Shown here: positions 8,534 to 17,668 of the stretch, piece by piece | Position numbering within the stretch: position 1 is the stretch's first letter | Layout: every line of letters begins with the position of its first letter | Source: Rhizobium aethiopicum | Lineage (GTDB): Bacteria; Pseudomonadota; Alphaproteobacteria; Rhizobiales; Rhizobiaceae | Length of the DNA: 64,000 nucleotides | NCBI RefSeq assembly: GCF_014197535.1 | Contig: NZ_JACIFV010000001.1 | Span: 62,001 to 126,000 of the forward strand | Direction: 5' to 3' | Notes under the pieces: model-generated | What the model saw: only the letters and a program-made list of their open reading frames with translations | The model's database searches: none | What the model was told of the DNA's origin: nothing | Position numbers and translations under genes: made by a program

Positions 8534-9121
8534 ATGACGCATCGCGATCTGACAATTCTGGTGATCGACGAAAATGCCATACGCGCCTCCATTATCGAGG
8601 AAGGACTGCGCGAGGCAGGGCATGCGCGCGTCACCGTCGTGCACGAGGTCAACGGCATCGCGCGAACGATCGAAACGCTGATGCCCGACGTGATCATCAT
8701 CGATATCGAGAATCCCAACCGCGACATGATGGAACACCTGTTCCAGCTGACGCGCACGGTCAGCCGCCCAATCGCCATGTTCGTCGATCGCTCCGATACG
8801 GCCTCGATCGAGGCCGCCGTCGACGCCGGCGTCTCGGCCTATATCGTCGACGGCTTGAAGAAGGAGCGGGTCAAGCCGATCCTCGACATGGCCGTCAGCC
8901 GCTTCAATGCCTTCAGCCGGCTGCGGCGCGAGCTCGCCGATGCCCGCTCGGCGCTTGAAGAACGCAAGCTCATCGAGCGCGCCAAGGGCATACTCATGAA
9001 GATGCGCGGCCTCTCCGAGGAAGAGGCCTTCGCCCTGCTGCGCCAGACGGCAATGAACGAAAAGAAGAAAATGTCGGAGATCGCCCAGAGCGTCGTCACC
9101 GCCGCGGGGCTTTTGATGTAA
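8534..9121 (+). CDS. nasT: nitrate-responsive ANTAR antiterminator NasT
   Basis: A 195-residue response-regulator-like protein. The N-terminal receiver-like domain (about 1-120) has Val-Ile-Asp-Glu-Asn and Ile-Ile-Ile-Asp-Ile-Glu in the usual phosphoacceptor strand. The C-terminal ANTAR RNA-binding domain (about 130-190) has Leu-Ile-Glu-Arg-Ala-Lys-Gly-Ile-Leu-Met and a three-helix tail. In Paracoccus and Azotobacter, NasT binds hexaloop hairpins in the nitrate operon leader and prevents termination when NasS releases it in nitrate. I chose the start that gives the usual family length; an open frame runs 126 bases further upstream. nasS follows after 34 bases, and the target leader lies at 10621-10921. 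Confidence 0.93.
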   Translation: MTHRDLTILVIDENAIRASIIEEGLREAGHARVTVVHEVNGIARTIETLMPDVIIIDIENPNRDMMEHLFQLTRTVSRPIAMFVDRSDTASIEAAVDAGVSAYIVDGLKKERVKPILDMAVSRFNAFSRLRRELADARSALEERKLIERAKGILMKMRGLSEEEAFALLRQTAMNEKKKMSEIAQSVVTAAGLLM

Positions 9122-9155
9122 TGGCCGATATTGCGAATTTCCGGAGGAAACCGGA

Positions 9156-10436
9156 GTGGATATGATGACGAAGAGCGGCAATTCCGGCGGGCTGCCCTTG
9201 CCCGCACGCGTGAACAATGAAGGCGCGAAGGTGCTGCGGGCGGGATTCATTCCGCTTGTCGACGCATCGGTGCTGATTGCGGCGGCAGAATTCGGTTTTG
9301 CACGGAAAGAAGGCCTGACGCTCGATCTCGCCAAGGACGTTTCCTGGGCGAATGTTCGCGACCGCCTGGCATTTCGCCAATTCGACATCGCCCATATGCT
9401 TTCGCCGATGCCGGTCGCTTCGATGCTCGGCCTCGGCTCCAACCCGTCGCCGACGATCACGCCTTTTTCGTTGGGGCGCGGCGGCAATGCCATCACCCTA
9501 TCGGCCCGGCTCTTCGAGAGGATGCGCGAGGACGCCCGCTTGCCGGAAACGGCAGGCGCGCTCGACAATGCCCGCGCCTTGGCAAAAACATTGGCGGCAA
9601 TGAAGGCGCGCGAAGAGCCGCTGCCGACCTTCGGCGTCACCTATCCTTTCTCCTCCCACAATTACGAATTCCGTTACTGGCTGGCGGCCGGCGGCATCGA
9701 TCCCGACAAGGACGTCAAGCTCGTCGTCGTGCCGCCGCCCATGACATCAGACGCGTTGGCGGCCGGTGCGATCGACGGGTTCTGTGTCGGCGCCCCGTGG
9801 AATATGGTTGCCTCCGAGCGCGGGCTCGGCCGTATCGTCGCCGCCAAGCAGGATATCTGGCCCTCGGCTCCTGAAAAGGTGATCGGCATGCGGCCGGATT
9901 GGGCCGAAAGCCATCCCGAGACCGTTTCCCGATTGATCGTGGCGCTCGACGCTGCAGCGCGCTGGTGCGACCGCCCGGACAATCACGACGCGTTGGCAGC
10001 GGCCCTTGCCGATCCCCGTTACATCGCCGCCCCGGTAAACATCATCCGCCGCGTCCTCGCTGGCGAATTCAACCTCGATGCCAGGAGCAACCGGCGCGTC
10101 ATTCCCGAATATTTTCAATTCCACTCCGATTTCGCCAACTATCCGAGGCCGAGCCATGCCCTCTGGATTTACAGCCAGATGATCCGCTGGGGGCAGGCGG
10201 AGACCAGCCTCAACAAGGCACGGGCCGCCACCTCCGCCTACCGGCCGGATCTCTATCGCGCAGCTCTAGGTGACAACAACGCGCCCGTTGACGCCGATAT
10301 TCGTGTCGAAGGCGGCGAAGAGAACGATCGCTTCATGGATGGTCGGATCTTCGATCCCGCAGAGCTGCCGGATTATGTCGCGGGCTTTGCCGTCAGGAGC
10401 ACCCTGCCCTTCTTCACCGGCAACGACGAAACCTGA
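9156..10436 (+). CDS. nasS: nitrate sensor NasS (NrtA/CmpA-type binding protein)
   Basis: A 426-residue periplasmic-binding-protein fold of the nitrate/bicarbonate NrtA-CmpA family, without a signal peptide, as expected for the cytoplasmic sensor NasS. Family features include Gly-Phe-Ile-Pro-Leu-Val-Asp-Ala near residue 30, a Thr-Tyr-Pro-Phe-Ser-Ser-His segment near 165 and Gly-Ala-Pro-Trp-Asn near 210. It starts at a GTG with GGAGG eight bases upstream. In the absence of nitrate NasS holds NasT inactive; nitrate binding releases it. The nasT-nasS order and the adjacent nitrate operon support the assignment. Confidence 0.93.
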   Translation: MDMMTKSGNSGGLPLPARVNNEGAKVLRAGFIPLVDASVLIAAAEFGFARKEGLTLDLAKDVSWANVRDRLAFRQFDIAHMLSPMPVASMLGLGSNPSPTITPFSLGRGGNAITLSARLFERMREDARLPETAGALDNARALAKTLAAMKAREEPLPTFGVTYPFSSHNYEFRYWLAAGGIDPDKDVKLVVVPPPMTSDALAAGAIDGFCVGAPWNMVASERGLGRIVAAKQDIWPSAPEKVIGMRPDWAESHPETVSRLIVALDAAARWCDRPDNHDALAAALADPRYIAAPVNIIRRVLAGEFNLDARSNRRVIPEYFQFHSDFANYPRPSHALWIYSQMIRWGQAETSLNKARAATSAYRPDLYRAALGDNNAPVDADIRVEGGEENDRFMDGRIFDPAELPDYVAGFAVRSTLPFFTGNDET

Positions 10437-10504
10437 TACCAAACCGGCCTGCACAAAACGCCAGCACGGATCGCCGCTCGCCCTATCGCAACGCACAAAA
10501 GATT

Positions 10505-10522
10505 TGCACCTCTGCCGCTGCG
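10505..10522 (+). promoter_or_regulatory. candidate NtrC binding site
   Basis: TGCACC, six bases, then GCTGCG: one perfect and one 4-of-6 half of the NtrC consensus TGCACC-N6-GGTGCA. It lies about 75-90 bases upstream of the sigma-54 promoter, a normal enhancer distance. Placement and spacing support it; binding is an inference. Confidence 0.5.
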
Positions 10523-10594
10523 CGAAAAACAGGCAAGGCTGAAATCTCCCTCGAAAAGCTTTTATTTCAAAGACTTGAGCAACACCTGGAAAAT

Positions 10595-10610
10595 TGGCAC
10601 GCGACTTGCT
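10595..10610 (+). promoter_or_regulatory. sigma-54 (RpoN) promoter of the nitrate operon
   Basis: TGGCAC, five bases, TTGCT: an exact match to the -24/-12 consensus. Transcription would start near 10621, giving a leader of about 300 bases before the transporter gene. This fits nitrogen control through NtrC/RpoN. Confidence 0.85.
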
Positions 10611-10626
10611 TAGCTTGTATTGCACA

Positions 10627-10800
10627 GATCAACGGCGATCGGGGCAAAATGGGCACACGCAGGCGCTCATCAAGACACGGGCTACGTTGCGACATGCAAA
10701 GCAAACAGTAGTCGATCAAATTTTCAGCAACCCGGTGTTCGGATTGCTTTGAGATAGATAGGCCGGAAGGCCAATGATTGGGCGTCCAACGGCGGGCGCC
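10627..10800 (+). promoter_or_regulatory. nitrate operon leader with two AACGGC hexaloop hairpins (ANTAR target candidate)
   Basis: Two stems present the same six-base loop AACGGC, with A at loop position 1 and G at position 4, as known for ANTAR target RNAs. The first is GATC-loop-GATC at 10627-10640, right at the predicted 5' end of the transcript. The second is a seven-pair stem at 10781-10800 (GGCGTCC with GGGCGCC, one G-U pair), ending seven bases before the terminator arm. A third, imperfect stem lies near 10728-10750. In known systems the two hexaloops are close together; here they are about 140 bases apart, so pairing of the two as one NasT site is an inference. Confidence 0.6.
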
Positions 10801-10807
10801 ACCAGCA

Positions 10808-10868
10808 AAGCCGCTGATCAGGATATTCGCGCGCCTCGTGCAAGCGCGTCCTGACCAGCGGCTTTTTT
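10808..10868 (+). terminator. leader terminator controlled by NasT (attenuator)
   Basis: A 16-base stem (AAGCCGCTG... with its complement at 10849-10864, one mismatch) is followed by a TTTTTT run. It lies about 50 bases before the transporter start, so it would stop transcription unless antitermination occurs. This matches the NasT mechanism. Confidence 0.9.
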
Positions 10869-10921
10869 GTTTTAACCCCCAGCAATGGATCGGCACGACC
10901 TTGTCGGGCCACGGAGAAGCT

Positions 10922-12163
10922 ATGTCTGCCATCGAGAAAGTGCAGCCCATGTCAGCCGGCGAACCAGCCAAAGCACTGTGGATCTCCACTGTGGCCTTCA
11001 CCCTCTGTTTTGCGGTGTGGACGATCTTCGCGATCATCGGCATCCGCATCAAACAGGAACTCGGGCTGAACGAGGCCGAGTTCGGCCTGCTGATCGGTAC
11101 GCCCGTGCTCACCGGTTCGATCGTGCGCATCGTTCTCGGCATCTGGACCGGGCGTTACGGCGGTCGTCTCGTCTACACGCTGACGATGCTTGCCGCCGCA
11201 TTGGCGACGTTCCTGCTCTCCTACGCCCACACCTATACGCAGATGCTGATCGCCGGCCTTGGTGTCGGCCTTGCCGGCGGCTCCTTCGCAGTCGGCGTCG
11301 CCTATGTCTCGCCTTTCTTCCCGGCCGAGAAGCAGGGGACGGCGCTCGGCATCTTCGGCGCCGGTAACGTTGGCGCGGCCGTCACCAAATTCGCAGCCCC
11401 CTTCGTTCTGCTCGCATGGGGCTGGCAGGCAGTTGCCGAGATCTGGGCCGTCTGTCTGGCGCTGATGGCCATCGTCTTCTGGTTCACCACGACAGATGAT
11501 CCGGCCTTCAGCCTTCGCCGCGAGCGCGGCGTCGCCTCCAAGAGCCTGGCCCAGGAATTCGCGCCGCTGCAGAACGTTCAGGTCTGGCGCTTCTCGCTCT
11601 ACTATTTCTTCGCCTTCGGCGGCTTCGTCGCCCTGTCCTTGTGGCTGCCGCGCTATCTCGTCGGCGTCTATGGCTTCAACCTGGAAACGGCCGGCATGAT
11701 CGCGGCCGCCTACTCCATCCCGGGCAGCATCTTCCGTGCCTTCGGCGGCGTGCTGTCGGACAAGAAAGGCGCGCGCAGCGTCATGTACGCGATGTTTGCG
11801 GTGTCGGCTGTGGCCACTCTCATCCTTTCGCTGCCGGCCACCGCGATCACTCCGGTCATCTTCATCGTCGTCATCTTCGTGCTCGGCTTCTTCATGAGCC
11901 TCGGCAAGGCCGCCGTCTACAAGCACATTCCGGCCTATTACCCCGACAGCGTCGGCGCGGTCGGCGGCATCGTCGGCATGATGGGCGGGCTCGGCGGCTT
12001 CATTCTGCCGATCGCCTTTGGGCTCCTCAAGGACATGACCGGCCTTTGGTCCAGCTGTTTCCTGCTGCTTTTCGCGATCGTCGCGATCTCGCTCATCTGG
12101 ATGCACCTGTCCGTTAAGCAATTGTCGCGCCAGGGGCACTCTGCGCCCGTGGCTGCAACCTGA
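10922..12163 (+). CDS. narK: MFS nitrate/nitrite transporter (NarK/NasA family)
   Basis: A 413-residue major facilitator with about 12 membrane helices. The two nitrate signature motifs of the NNP family are seen as Gly-Leu-Ala-Gly-Gly-Ser-Phe-Ala-Val-Gly near residue 117 and Gly-Gly-Ile-Val-Gly-Met-Met-Gly-Gly near residue 345. The start has GGAGAAG upstream and lies just after the leader attenuator. It is first in the operon narK-nirB-nirD-nasA, so it most likely imports nitrate for assimilation. The symbol is the family name; some rhizobial annotations use nasA or nrtP. Confidence 0.92.
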   Translation: MSAIEKVQPMSAGEPAKALWISTVAFTLCFAVWTIFAIIGIRIKQELGLNEAEFGLLIGTPVLTGSIVRIVLGIWTGRYGGRLVYTLTMLAAALATFLLSYAHTYTQMLIAGLGVGLAGGSFAVGVAYVSPFFPAEKQGTALGIFGAGNVGAAVTKFAAPFVLLAWGWQAVAEIWAVCLALMAIVFWFTTTDDPAFSLRRERGVASKSLAQEFAPLQNVQVWRFSLYYFFAFGGFVALSLWLPRYLVGVYGFNLETAGMIAAAYSIPGSIFRAFGGVLSDKKGARSVMYAMFAVSAVATLILSLPATAITPVIFIVVIFVLGFFMSLGKAAVYKHIPAYYPDSVGAVGGIVGMMGGLGGFILPIAFGLLKDMTGLWSSCFLLLFAIVAISLIWMHLSVKQLSRQGHSAPVAAT

Positions 12164-12179
12164 TCCAAGGACTGTAAAT

Positions 12180-14630
12180 ATGACTGAAAAACTCGTTATC
12201 ATCGGCAATGGCATGGCGCCCGGGCGCATGCTGGAGCACCTCTTCGAACAGGCGCCCGGACGCTATGAAGTGACGATCTTCAATGCCGAGCCGCGCGTCA
12301 ATTACGACCGCATCATGCTGTCGCCGGTTCTCTCCGGCGAAAAGGACTACGAGCAGATCATCATTCATGGTGACGGCTGGTATATCAAACACGGCATCAC
12401 GCTCTACAAGGGCCACAGGATCGTCAATATCGACCGTGACGCCAAGACCGTCACGTCAGACCATGGCGTCACTGAAAGCTACGACAAGCTGGTGATCGCC
12501 ACCGGTTCGGTGCCCTTCATCATCCCGGTTCCCGGCAAGGATCTGCCCGGCGTCATCACCTATCGCGACCTCGACGACGTGCAGGCGATGCTGCTTGCCG
12601 CCCAGGCGCGTGAAAAGGCCGTCGTCATCGGCGGCGGCCTGCTCGGCCTGGAAGCAGCGGCCGGTCTTGCCCAGCGCGGCATGGACGTCACCGTACTGCA
12701 CGTCATGCCGACGCTGATGGAGCGTCAGCTCGATCCCGCCGCCGGCTATCTCCTGCAGAGGGCCGTCGAAGAACGCGGTATCAAGGTCATCTGCAAGGCC
12801 AATACCAAGGCGATCGTCGGCAACGGCAGGGTCGAGGGCATCGAGCTCGATGACGGCCGCATCATTCCGGCAACATTGGTCGTGATGGCCGTCGGCATTC
12901 GTCCTAGCGTCGGTCTGGCAAAGGATGCCGGCCTTGCGGTCAACCGCGGCATCGTCGTCGATGCCGGCATGCAGACCTCGGACGGCGACATTTTTGCGCT
13001 CGGCGAATGCGCCGAAGTGGGCGGCATGGTCTACGGCCTCGTTGCCCCCCTTTATGAAATGGCCCGCGTCGCCGCGGCGCATCTCTCCGGCGATCGCTCG
13101 CCCGCCTTCGTTCACGCGGATACGCCGACCAAGCTCAAGGTCACCGGCATCGAGCTTTATTCGCTCGGCGACTTCGCCGATGGCGACGATCGTGAAGAGA
13201 TCGTGCTGCGCGATGCCAGTGCCGGCGTCTACAAGCGCCTGGTGCTGAAGGACAACAAGATCATCGGCACCGTGCTTTACGGCGAAACCGCCGACGGCGC
13301 CTGGTTCAACGACCTGAAAAAGAAAGCGACCGATATTTCGGAGATGCGCGAGACGCTGATCTTCGGACAGGCCTATCAGGGAGGGTCGCCGCTGGACCCT
13401 ATGGCGGCCGTTGCAGCCTTGCCGGATGACGCGGAAATCTGTGGCTGCAACGGCGTATGCAAGGGCAAGATCACTTCGACGATCACGAGCAAGGGACTGA
13501 CGTCGCTTGACGACGTGCGCGCCCATACGAAGGCGTCGGCCTCGTGCGGCTCGTGCACGGGCCTCGTCGAGCAACTCATGGCGCTGACGCTCGGCGACAG
13601 CTATAACCCGGCTGCTGTTCAGCCGATGTGCACCTGCACCGAACTCGGCCATGACGACGTTCGCCGGCTGATCAAGGCGAAGGGACTGAAGAGCATTCCC
13701 GCCGTTATGCAGGAGCTGGAGTGGAAGACCTCCTGCGGCTGCGCCAAATGTCGGCCGGCGCTCAACTATTACCTCGTCTGCGACTGGCCGGATGAATATG
13801 CCGACGACTACCAGTCGCGCTTCATCAACGAGCGCGTCCACGCCAACATTCAGAAGGACGGCACCTATTCCGTCGTTCCGCGGATGTGGGGCGGCGTCAC
13901 CAATTCGAACGAGCTGCGCGCCATCGCCGATGTCGTCGACAAGTTCGAGATCCCGATGGTGAAGGTGACGGGCGGCCAGCGCATCGACCTGCTCGGCATC
14001 GAGAAGGAAGACCTGCCCGCCGTCTGGGCCGATCTCGGCAAAGCCGGCTTCGTCTCGGGCCAGGCCTATGCCAAGGGCCTGCGCACCGTAAAGACCTGCG
14101 TCGGTTCGGACTGGTGCCGTTTCGGCACCCAGGATTCTACCGGTCTCGGCATCCGCATCGAGAAGTTCATGTGGGGCTCCTGGACCCCGGCCAAGCTGAA
14201 AATGGCGGTGTCCGGCTGCCCGCGCAATTGCGCGGAAGCAACCTGCAAGGATATCGGCGTGATCTGTGTGGATTCCGGTTTCGAGATCCACTTCGCCGGT
14301 GCGGCCGGTCTCGACATCAAGGGCACCGAGGTGCTCGGGCTTGTGAAGACCGAAGACGAGGCGCTGGAGCATATCGTGGCGCTGACGCAGATGTACCGCG
14401 AGCAGGCCCGCTATCTCGAGCGTATCTACAAATGGGCCAAGCGCATCGGCCTGGAGGAAATCCGTCGGCAGATCATGGGCGACGCCGAAAAGCGCAAAGC
14501 CTATTACGACCGCTTTGTCTTCTCTCAGAAATTTGCCCAGGTCGACCCCTGGTCGGAGCGTGTCTCCGGCAAGGACAAGCATGAATTCAAGCCGATGGCG
14601 ACGATCGGTTATCCGCAGGCAGCTGAATAA
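12180..14630 (+). CDS. nirB: assimilatory nitrite reductase [NAD(P)H] large subunit
   Basis: An 816-residue NirB. It has an N-terminal FAD/NAD(P)-binding pyridine nucleotide reductase part (about 1-390; Gly-Asn-Gly-Met-Ala near residue 9 and Gly-Gly-Gly-Leu-Leu-Gly near 150). Two BFD-like Cys clusters follow (Cys-Gly-Cys-Asn-Gly-Val-Cys near 421 and Cys-Thr-Cys near 482). The C-terminal siroheme/4Fe-4S domain has Cys-Val-Gly-Ser-Asp-Trp-Cys and Gly-Cys-Pro-Arg-Asn-Cys. It reduces nitrite to ammonium in the cytoplasm with NirD. It begins 16 bases after the transporter and is followed by nirD after ten bases. Full length, all cofactor Cys in place. Confidence 0.96.
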   Translation: MTEKLVIIGNGMAPGRMLEHLFEQAPGRYEVTIFNAEPRVNYDRIMLSPVLSGEKDYEQIIIHGDGWYIKHGITLYKGHRIVNIDRDAKTVTSDHGVTESYDKLVIATGSVPFIIPVPGKDLPGVITYRDLDDVQAMLLAAQAREKAVVIGGGLLGLEAAAGLAQRGMDVTVLHVMPTLMERQLDPAAGYLLQRAVEERGIKVICKANTKAIVGNGRVEGIELDDGRIIPATLVVMAVGIRPSVGLAKDAGLAVNRGIVVDAGMQTSDGDIFALGECAEVGGMVYGLVAPLYEMARVAAAHLSGDRSPAFVHADTPTKLKVTGIELYSLGDFADGDDREEIVLRDASAGVYKRLVLKDNKIIGTVLYGETADGAWFNDLKKKATDISEMRETLIFGQAYQGGSPLDPMAAVAALPDDAEICGCNGVCKGKITSTITSKGLTSLDDVRAHTKASASCGSCTGLVEQLMALTLGDSYNPAAVQPMCTCTELGHDDVRRLIKAKGLKSIPAVMQELEWKTSCGCAKCRPALNYYLVCDWPDEYADDYQSRFINERVHANIQKDGTYSVVPRMWGGVTNSNELRAIADVVDKFEIPMVKVTGGQRIDLLGIEKEDLPAVWADLGKAGFVSGQAYAKGLRTVKTCVGSDWCRFGTQDSTGLGIRIEKFMWGSWTPAKLKMAVSGCPRNCAEATCKDIGVICVDSGFEIHFAGAAGLDIKGTEVLGLVKTEDEALEHIVALTQMYREQARYLERIYKWAKRIGLEEIRRQIMGDAEKRKAYYDRFVFSQKFAQVDPWSERVSGKDKHEFKPMATIGYPQAAE

Positions 14631-14640
14631 GGAGATTGAT

Positions 14641-14985
14641 ATGACCTGGTCCAATGAAAACTGGCATCCGATCGGTGACATCTCCGACATCCCCCTTCGC
14701 GGTGCGCGCTGCGTAAAGACACCGCAGGGCAAAATCGCCGTCTTCCGCACCGCCGAAAACGAGGTCTTCGCCATCGAGGATCACTGCCCGCACAAGGGTG
14801 GTCCGCTCTCCCAAGGCATCGTGCATGCCAAGGCCGTCACCTGCCCGCTGCACAACTGGGTGATCTCTCTCGAAACCGGTAAGGCGCTCGGCGCCGACGA
14901 GGGCGCGGTGCGGACCATACCGGTCCGCAACGAGGGCGGCGCCCTCTTCATCGCGTTCGAAAGCCTGATGATGGCGGCGGAATAG
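14641..14985 (+). CDS. nirD: nitrite reductase small subunit (Rieske-like)
   Basis: A 114-residue Rieske-fold protein with Cys-Pro-His-Lys-Gly and Cys-Pro-Leu-His-Asn, the usual [2Fe-2S] ligands. It pairs with NirB. AAGGAGA lies upstream of the ATG. Its stop codon directly abuts the nasA start, which indicates translational coupling. Length and motif order are normal for NirD. Confidence 0.95.
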   Translation: MTWSNENWHPIGDISDIPLRGARCVKTPQGKIAVFRTAENEVFAIEDHCPHKGGPLSQGIVHAKAVTCPLHNWVISLETGKALGADEGAVRTIPVRNEGGALFIAFESLMMAAE

Positions 14986-17643
14986 ATGACGACAGAGGTC
15001 AAGACCACCTGTCCCTACTGCGGCGTCGGCTGCGGCGTCATCGCCACGGTCGATGAGGCGGGCGCCGTCAGCGTCAAAGGCGATCCCGAGCATCCGTCGA
15101 ATTTCGGCCGGCTCTGCTCGAAGGGTTCGGCCCTTGCCGAAACCATCGATCTCGACGGCCGGCTTCTCTATCCCGAAGTCTCGGGCGAACGCAGCGGCTG
15201 GGACGAGGCGCTTGATCTCGTCGCCCAGCGCTTTTCCGAAACGATCGCCGAACACGGGCCGGATTCGGTTGCCTTCTACGTCTCGGGGCAACTGCTGACC
15301 GAAGACTATTACATCGCCAACAAGCTGATGAAGGGTTTTGTCGGCTCAGCCAATATCGACACCAATTCCAGACTTTGCATGTCCTCATCCGTCGCGGGGC
15401 ATCGCCGCGCCTTCGGTGCCGATACGGTGCCCGGAACCTATGAGGATATCGAACTCGCCGATCTGGTGGTCCTGACCGGCTCCAACCTCGCCTGGTGCCA
15501 CCCTGTCATCTACCAGCGGCTTGCCGCCGCAAAGGCGGCACGCCCCAGCATGCGGATCGTCGTCATCGATCCGCGCCGGACGATGACCTGCGACATCGCC
15601 GACCTGCATCTCGCAATTCGCCCGGACGGCGACGTCGCGCTGTTCATGGGATTGTTTGCGCATCTCGCGACAAGCCCGGCAATCGACCAGAATTATATTG
15701 CCGCCCATACCGAAGGTTTCGGCGATGCTTTTGCGGCAGCGGCCGCGCTTGACATCAACGACCTCCTGGAACGGACCGGCCTGCCGGCCATGCAGATCCG
15801 GGAGCTCTTCCGCCTGTTCGAGACGACTGAGAAAGTCGTCACTTGCTACAGCCAGGGCGTCAACCAATCCTCCTCCGGCACCGACAAGGTCAACACCATT
15901 CTCAATTGCCACCTGGCGACCGGCCGCATCGGCCGCCCCGGCATGGGGCCGTTCTCGCTGACCGGCCAGCCGAACGCCATGGGCGGGCGTGAGGTCGGCG
16001 GCCTTGCCAATATGCTTGCCGCCCATATGGCGATCGAGAATGCGGATGACCGCGACCGCGTGCAGCGCTTCTGGAATTCGCCCGTCATCGCCGCAAAGCC
16101 CGGCCTGAAGGCGGTCGACATGTTCCGCGCGGTGGCGGACGGGCGCATCAAGGCGCTCTGGGTCATGGCCACCAATCCTGTTGTGTCGATGCCGGATGCC
16201 GACAGCGTAGAAAGCGCGATTGCCGCCTGTCCCTTCGTCGTCGTGTCGGACATTCTGAGAGAGACAGATACGACCCGCCACGCCCATGTGCTTTTGCCCT
16301 CGCTCGGCTGGGGCGAGAAGGACGGCACTGTTACCAATTCTGAACGCCGCATTTCCAGGCAGCGGCCGTTTCTCGATGTCCCGGGAGACGCCAGAGCGGA
16401 CTGGTGGCAGCTTGCGGAGGTCGGCCGGCGCATGGGATTTGGCGCCGCTTTCGATTTCCACGCACCGGCGGCAATCTTTGCGGAACATGCAGCGCTTTCC
16501 GCCTTCGAAAACAACGGCAGCCGCGACTTCGACATCGGCGTCCACGCCGACATCAGCGGTTGCGCCTTCGACGAACTGTCGCCCTTTCAATGGCCGCAGC
16601 CGGCAGGGACGGCGCCTGGCGTCACCCGCTTCTTCGCCGAGGGCGGCTTCTACCATCCCGACGGCAAGGCGCGCTTCGTCGCGGTCAAACCACCGGCAAC
16701 CGATCGCACCAATGCCGATTTCCCCTTCACGCTGAACACCGGCCGCATCCGCGACCAGTGGCACACGATGACAAGAACCGGGAAGAGCGCGCGGCTTTCC
16801 GCCCATATCGCCGAACCCTTTGCCGAGATCCATCCGCGCGATGCGATCGAGAACGGCATATCAAGCGCCGGCCTCGTCGAGATCGAGAGCCCCCACGGCA
16901 AAGCGATCGTGCGAGCGCTGGTGACCGACCGCCAGGCGCGCGGCGGTGTTTTCGCACCCATGCACTGGAACGACCAGTTCGCGGCAAAAGCGCGGATCGA
17001 CGCCGTGGTCGCGCCGATCACCGACCCTCTTTCCGGCCAGCCGGCGTCGAAGAACGTTGCCGTCGCCGTTCGGCCCTTCCGCGCCAGCCATTATGGTTTC
17101 GCGGTCTCGGCCATCAAACCGGACAAACCCGACGCGGCCTATTGGGCGGTGGCGAAGGCTGCCGGCGGCTGGCGGCTGGAACTTGCCTTCACCGAGGCTG
17201 TCGAAGACTGGACGGCTTGGTGCCGGAGGGTGTTCGCCATTCCGGCCGAGATCGAACCCCTGGGTTACGCCGACCGGCAATCGGGCGACCTCAGGCTCGC
17301 CTTCTTCGATGGCGAGATCCTGCTTGCCGCACTGTTTCTTGCAGGCGAACCGGTTGCCGTCGCACGCAACTGGGCAATCTCGCAACTCTCTGTCGTGCAT
17401 GGCGACCTCAGGAAACGCTTTGCGCTGGTCGCAGGTCGTCCCGGCGGCGGCCGACCGGATCCCGGTGCGACCGTCTGCTCCTGCTTCAGTGTCGGGGTCA
17501 ACCAGATCGCCGCCGCGGTGCGCGGCGGATGCCACAGCGTCGAAGAGGTGGGCAAGGAAACGAGCGCCGGAACCAATTGCGGCTCCTGCCGCAGCGAAAT
17601 CGGCAGGATCATCGATCGCTGTCTCGCCGCAGCGGCGGAGTGA
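14986..17643 (+). CDS. nasA: assimilatory nitrate reductase catalytic subunit
   Basis: An 885-residue molybdopterin oxidoreductase of the NasA/NapA type that reduces nitrate to nitrite in the cytoplasm. The N-terminus has the 4Fe-4S motif Cys-Pro-Tyr-Cys-Gly-Val-Gly-Cys, and the Mo-bis-MGD domains follow. The C-terminus (about 820-880) carries a BFD-like [2Fe-2S] domain with Cys-Ser-Cys-Phe and Cys-Gly-Ser-Cys, as found in NADH-linked NasA forms. No Tat signal is present, so it is cytoplasmic and assimilatory. It ends the operon; a cobA/cysG-type siroheme gene that often follows in rhizobia is absent here. Confidence 0.95.
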   Translation: MTTEVKTTCPYCGVGCGVIATVDEAGAVSVKGDPEHPSNFGRLCSKGSALAETIDLDGRLLYPEVSGERSGWDEALDLVAQRFSETIAEHGPDSVAFYVSGQLLTEDYYIANKLMKGFVGSANIDTNSRLCMSSSVAGHRRAFGADTVPGTYEDIELADLVVLTGSNLAWCHPVIYQRLAAAKAARPSMRIVVIDPRRTMTCDIADLHLAIRPDGDVALFMGLFAHLATSPAIDQNYIAAHTEGFGDAFAAAAALDINDLLERTGLPAMQIRELFRLFETTEKVVTCYSQGVNQSSSGTDKVNTILNCHLATGRIGRPGMGPFSLTGQPNAMGGREVGGLANMLAAHMAIENADDRDRVQRFWNSPVIAAKPGLKAVDMFRAVADGRIKALWVMATNPVVSMPDADSVESAIAACPFVVVSDILRETDTTRHAHVLLPSLGWGEKDGTVTNSERRISRQRPFLDVPGDARADWWQLAEVGRRMGFGAAFDFHAPAAIFAEHAALSAFENNGSRDFDIGVHADISGCAFDELSPFQWPQPAGTAPGVTRFFAEGGFYHPDGKARFVAVKPPATDRTNADFPFTLNTGRIRDQWHTMTRTGKSARLSAHIAEPFAEIHPRDAIENGISSAGLVEIESPHGKAIVRALVTDRQARGGVFAPMHWNDQFAAKARIDAVVAPITDPLSGQPASKNVAVAVRPFRASHYGFAVSAIKPDKPDAAYWAVAKAAGGWRLELAFTEAVEDWTAWCRRVFAIPAEIEPLGYADRQSGDLRLAFFDGEILLAALFLAGEPVAVARNWAISQLSVVHGDLRKRFALVAGRPGGGRPDPGATVCSCFSVGVNQIAAAVRGGCHSVEEVGKETSAGTNCGSCRSEIGRIIDRCLAAAAE

Positions 17644-17668
17644 ATGCGCACCGGCGAATCTGGCGATG

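Noticed and set aside
12456..14774. Very long minus-strand open frame opposite nirB
   Set aside because: It is a codon-bias shadow in high-GC DNA; nirB is unmistakable on the plus strand.
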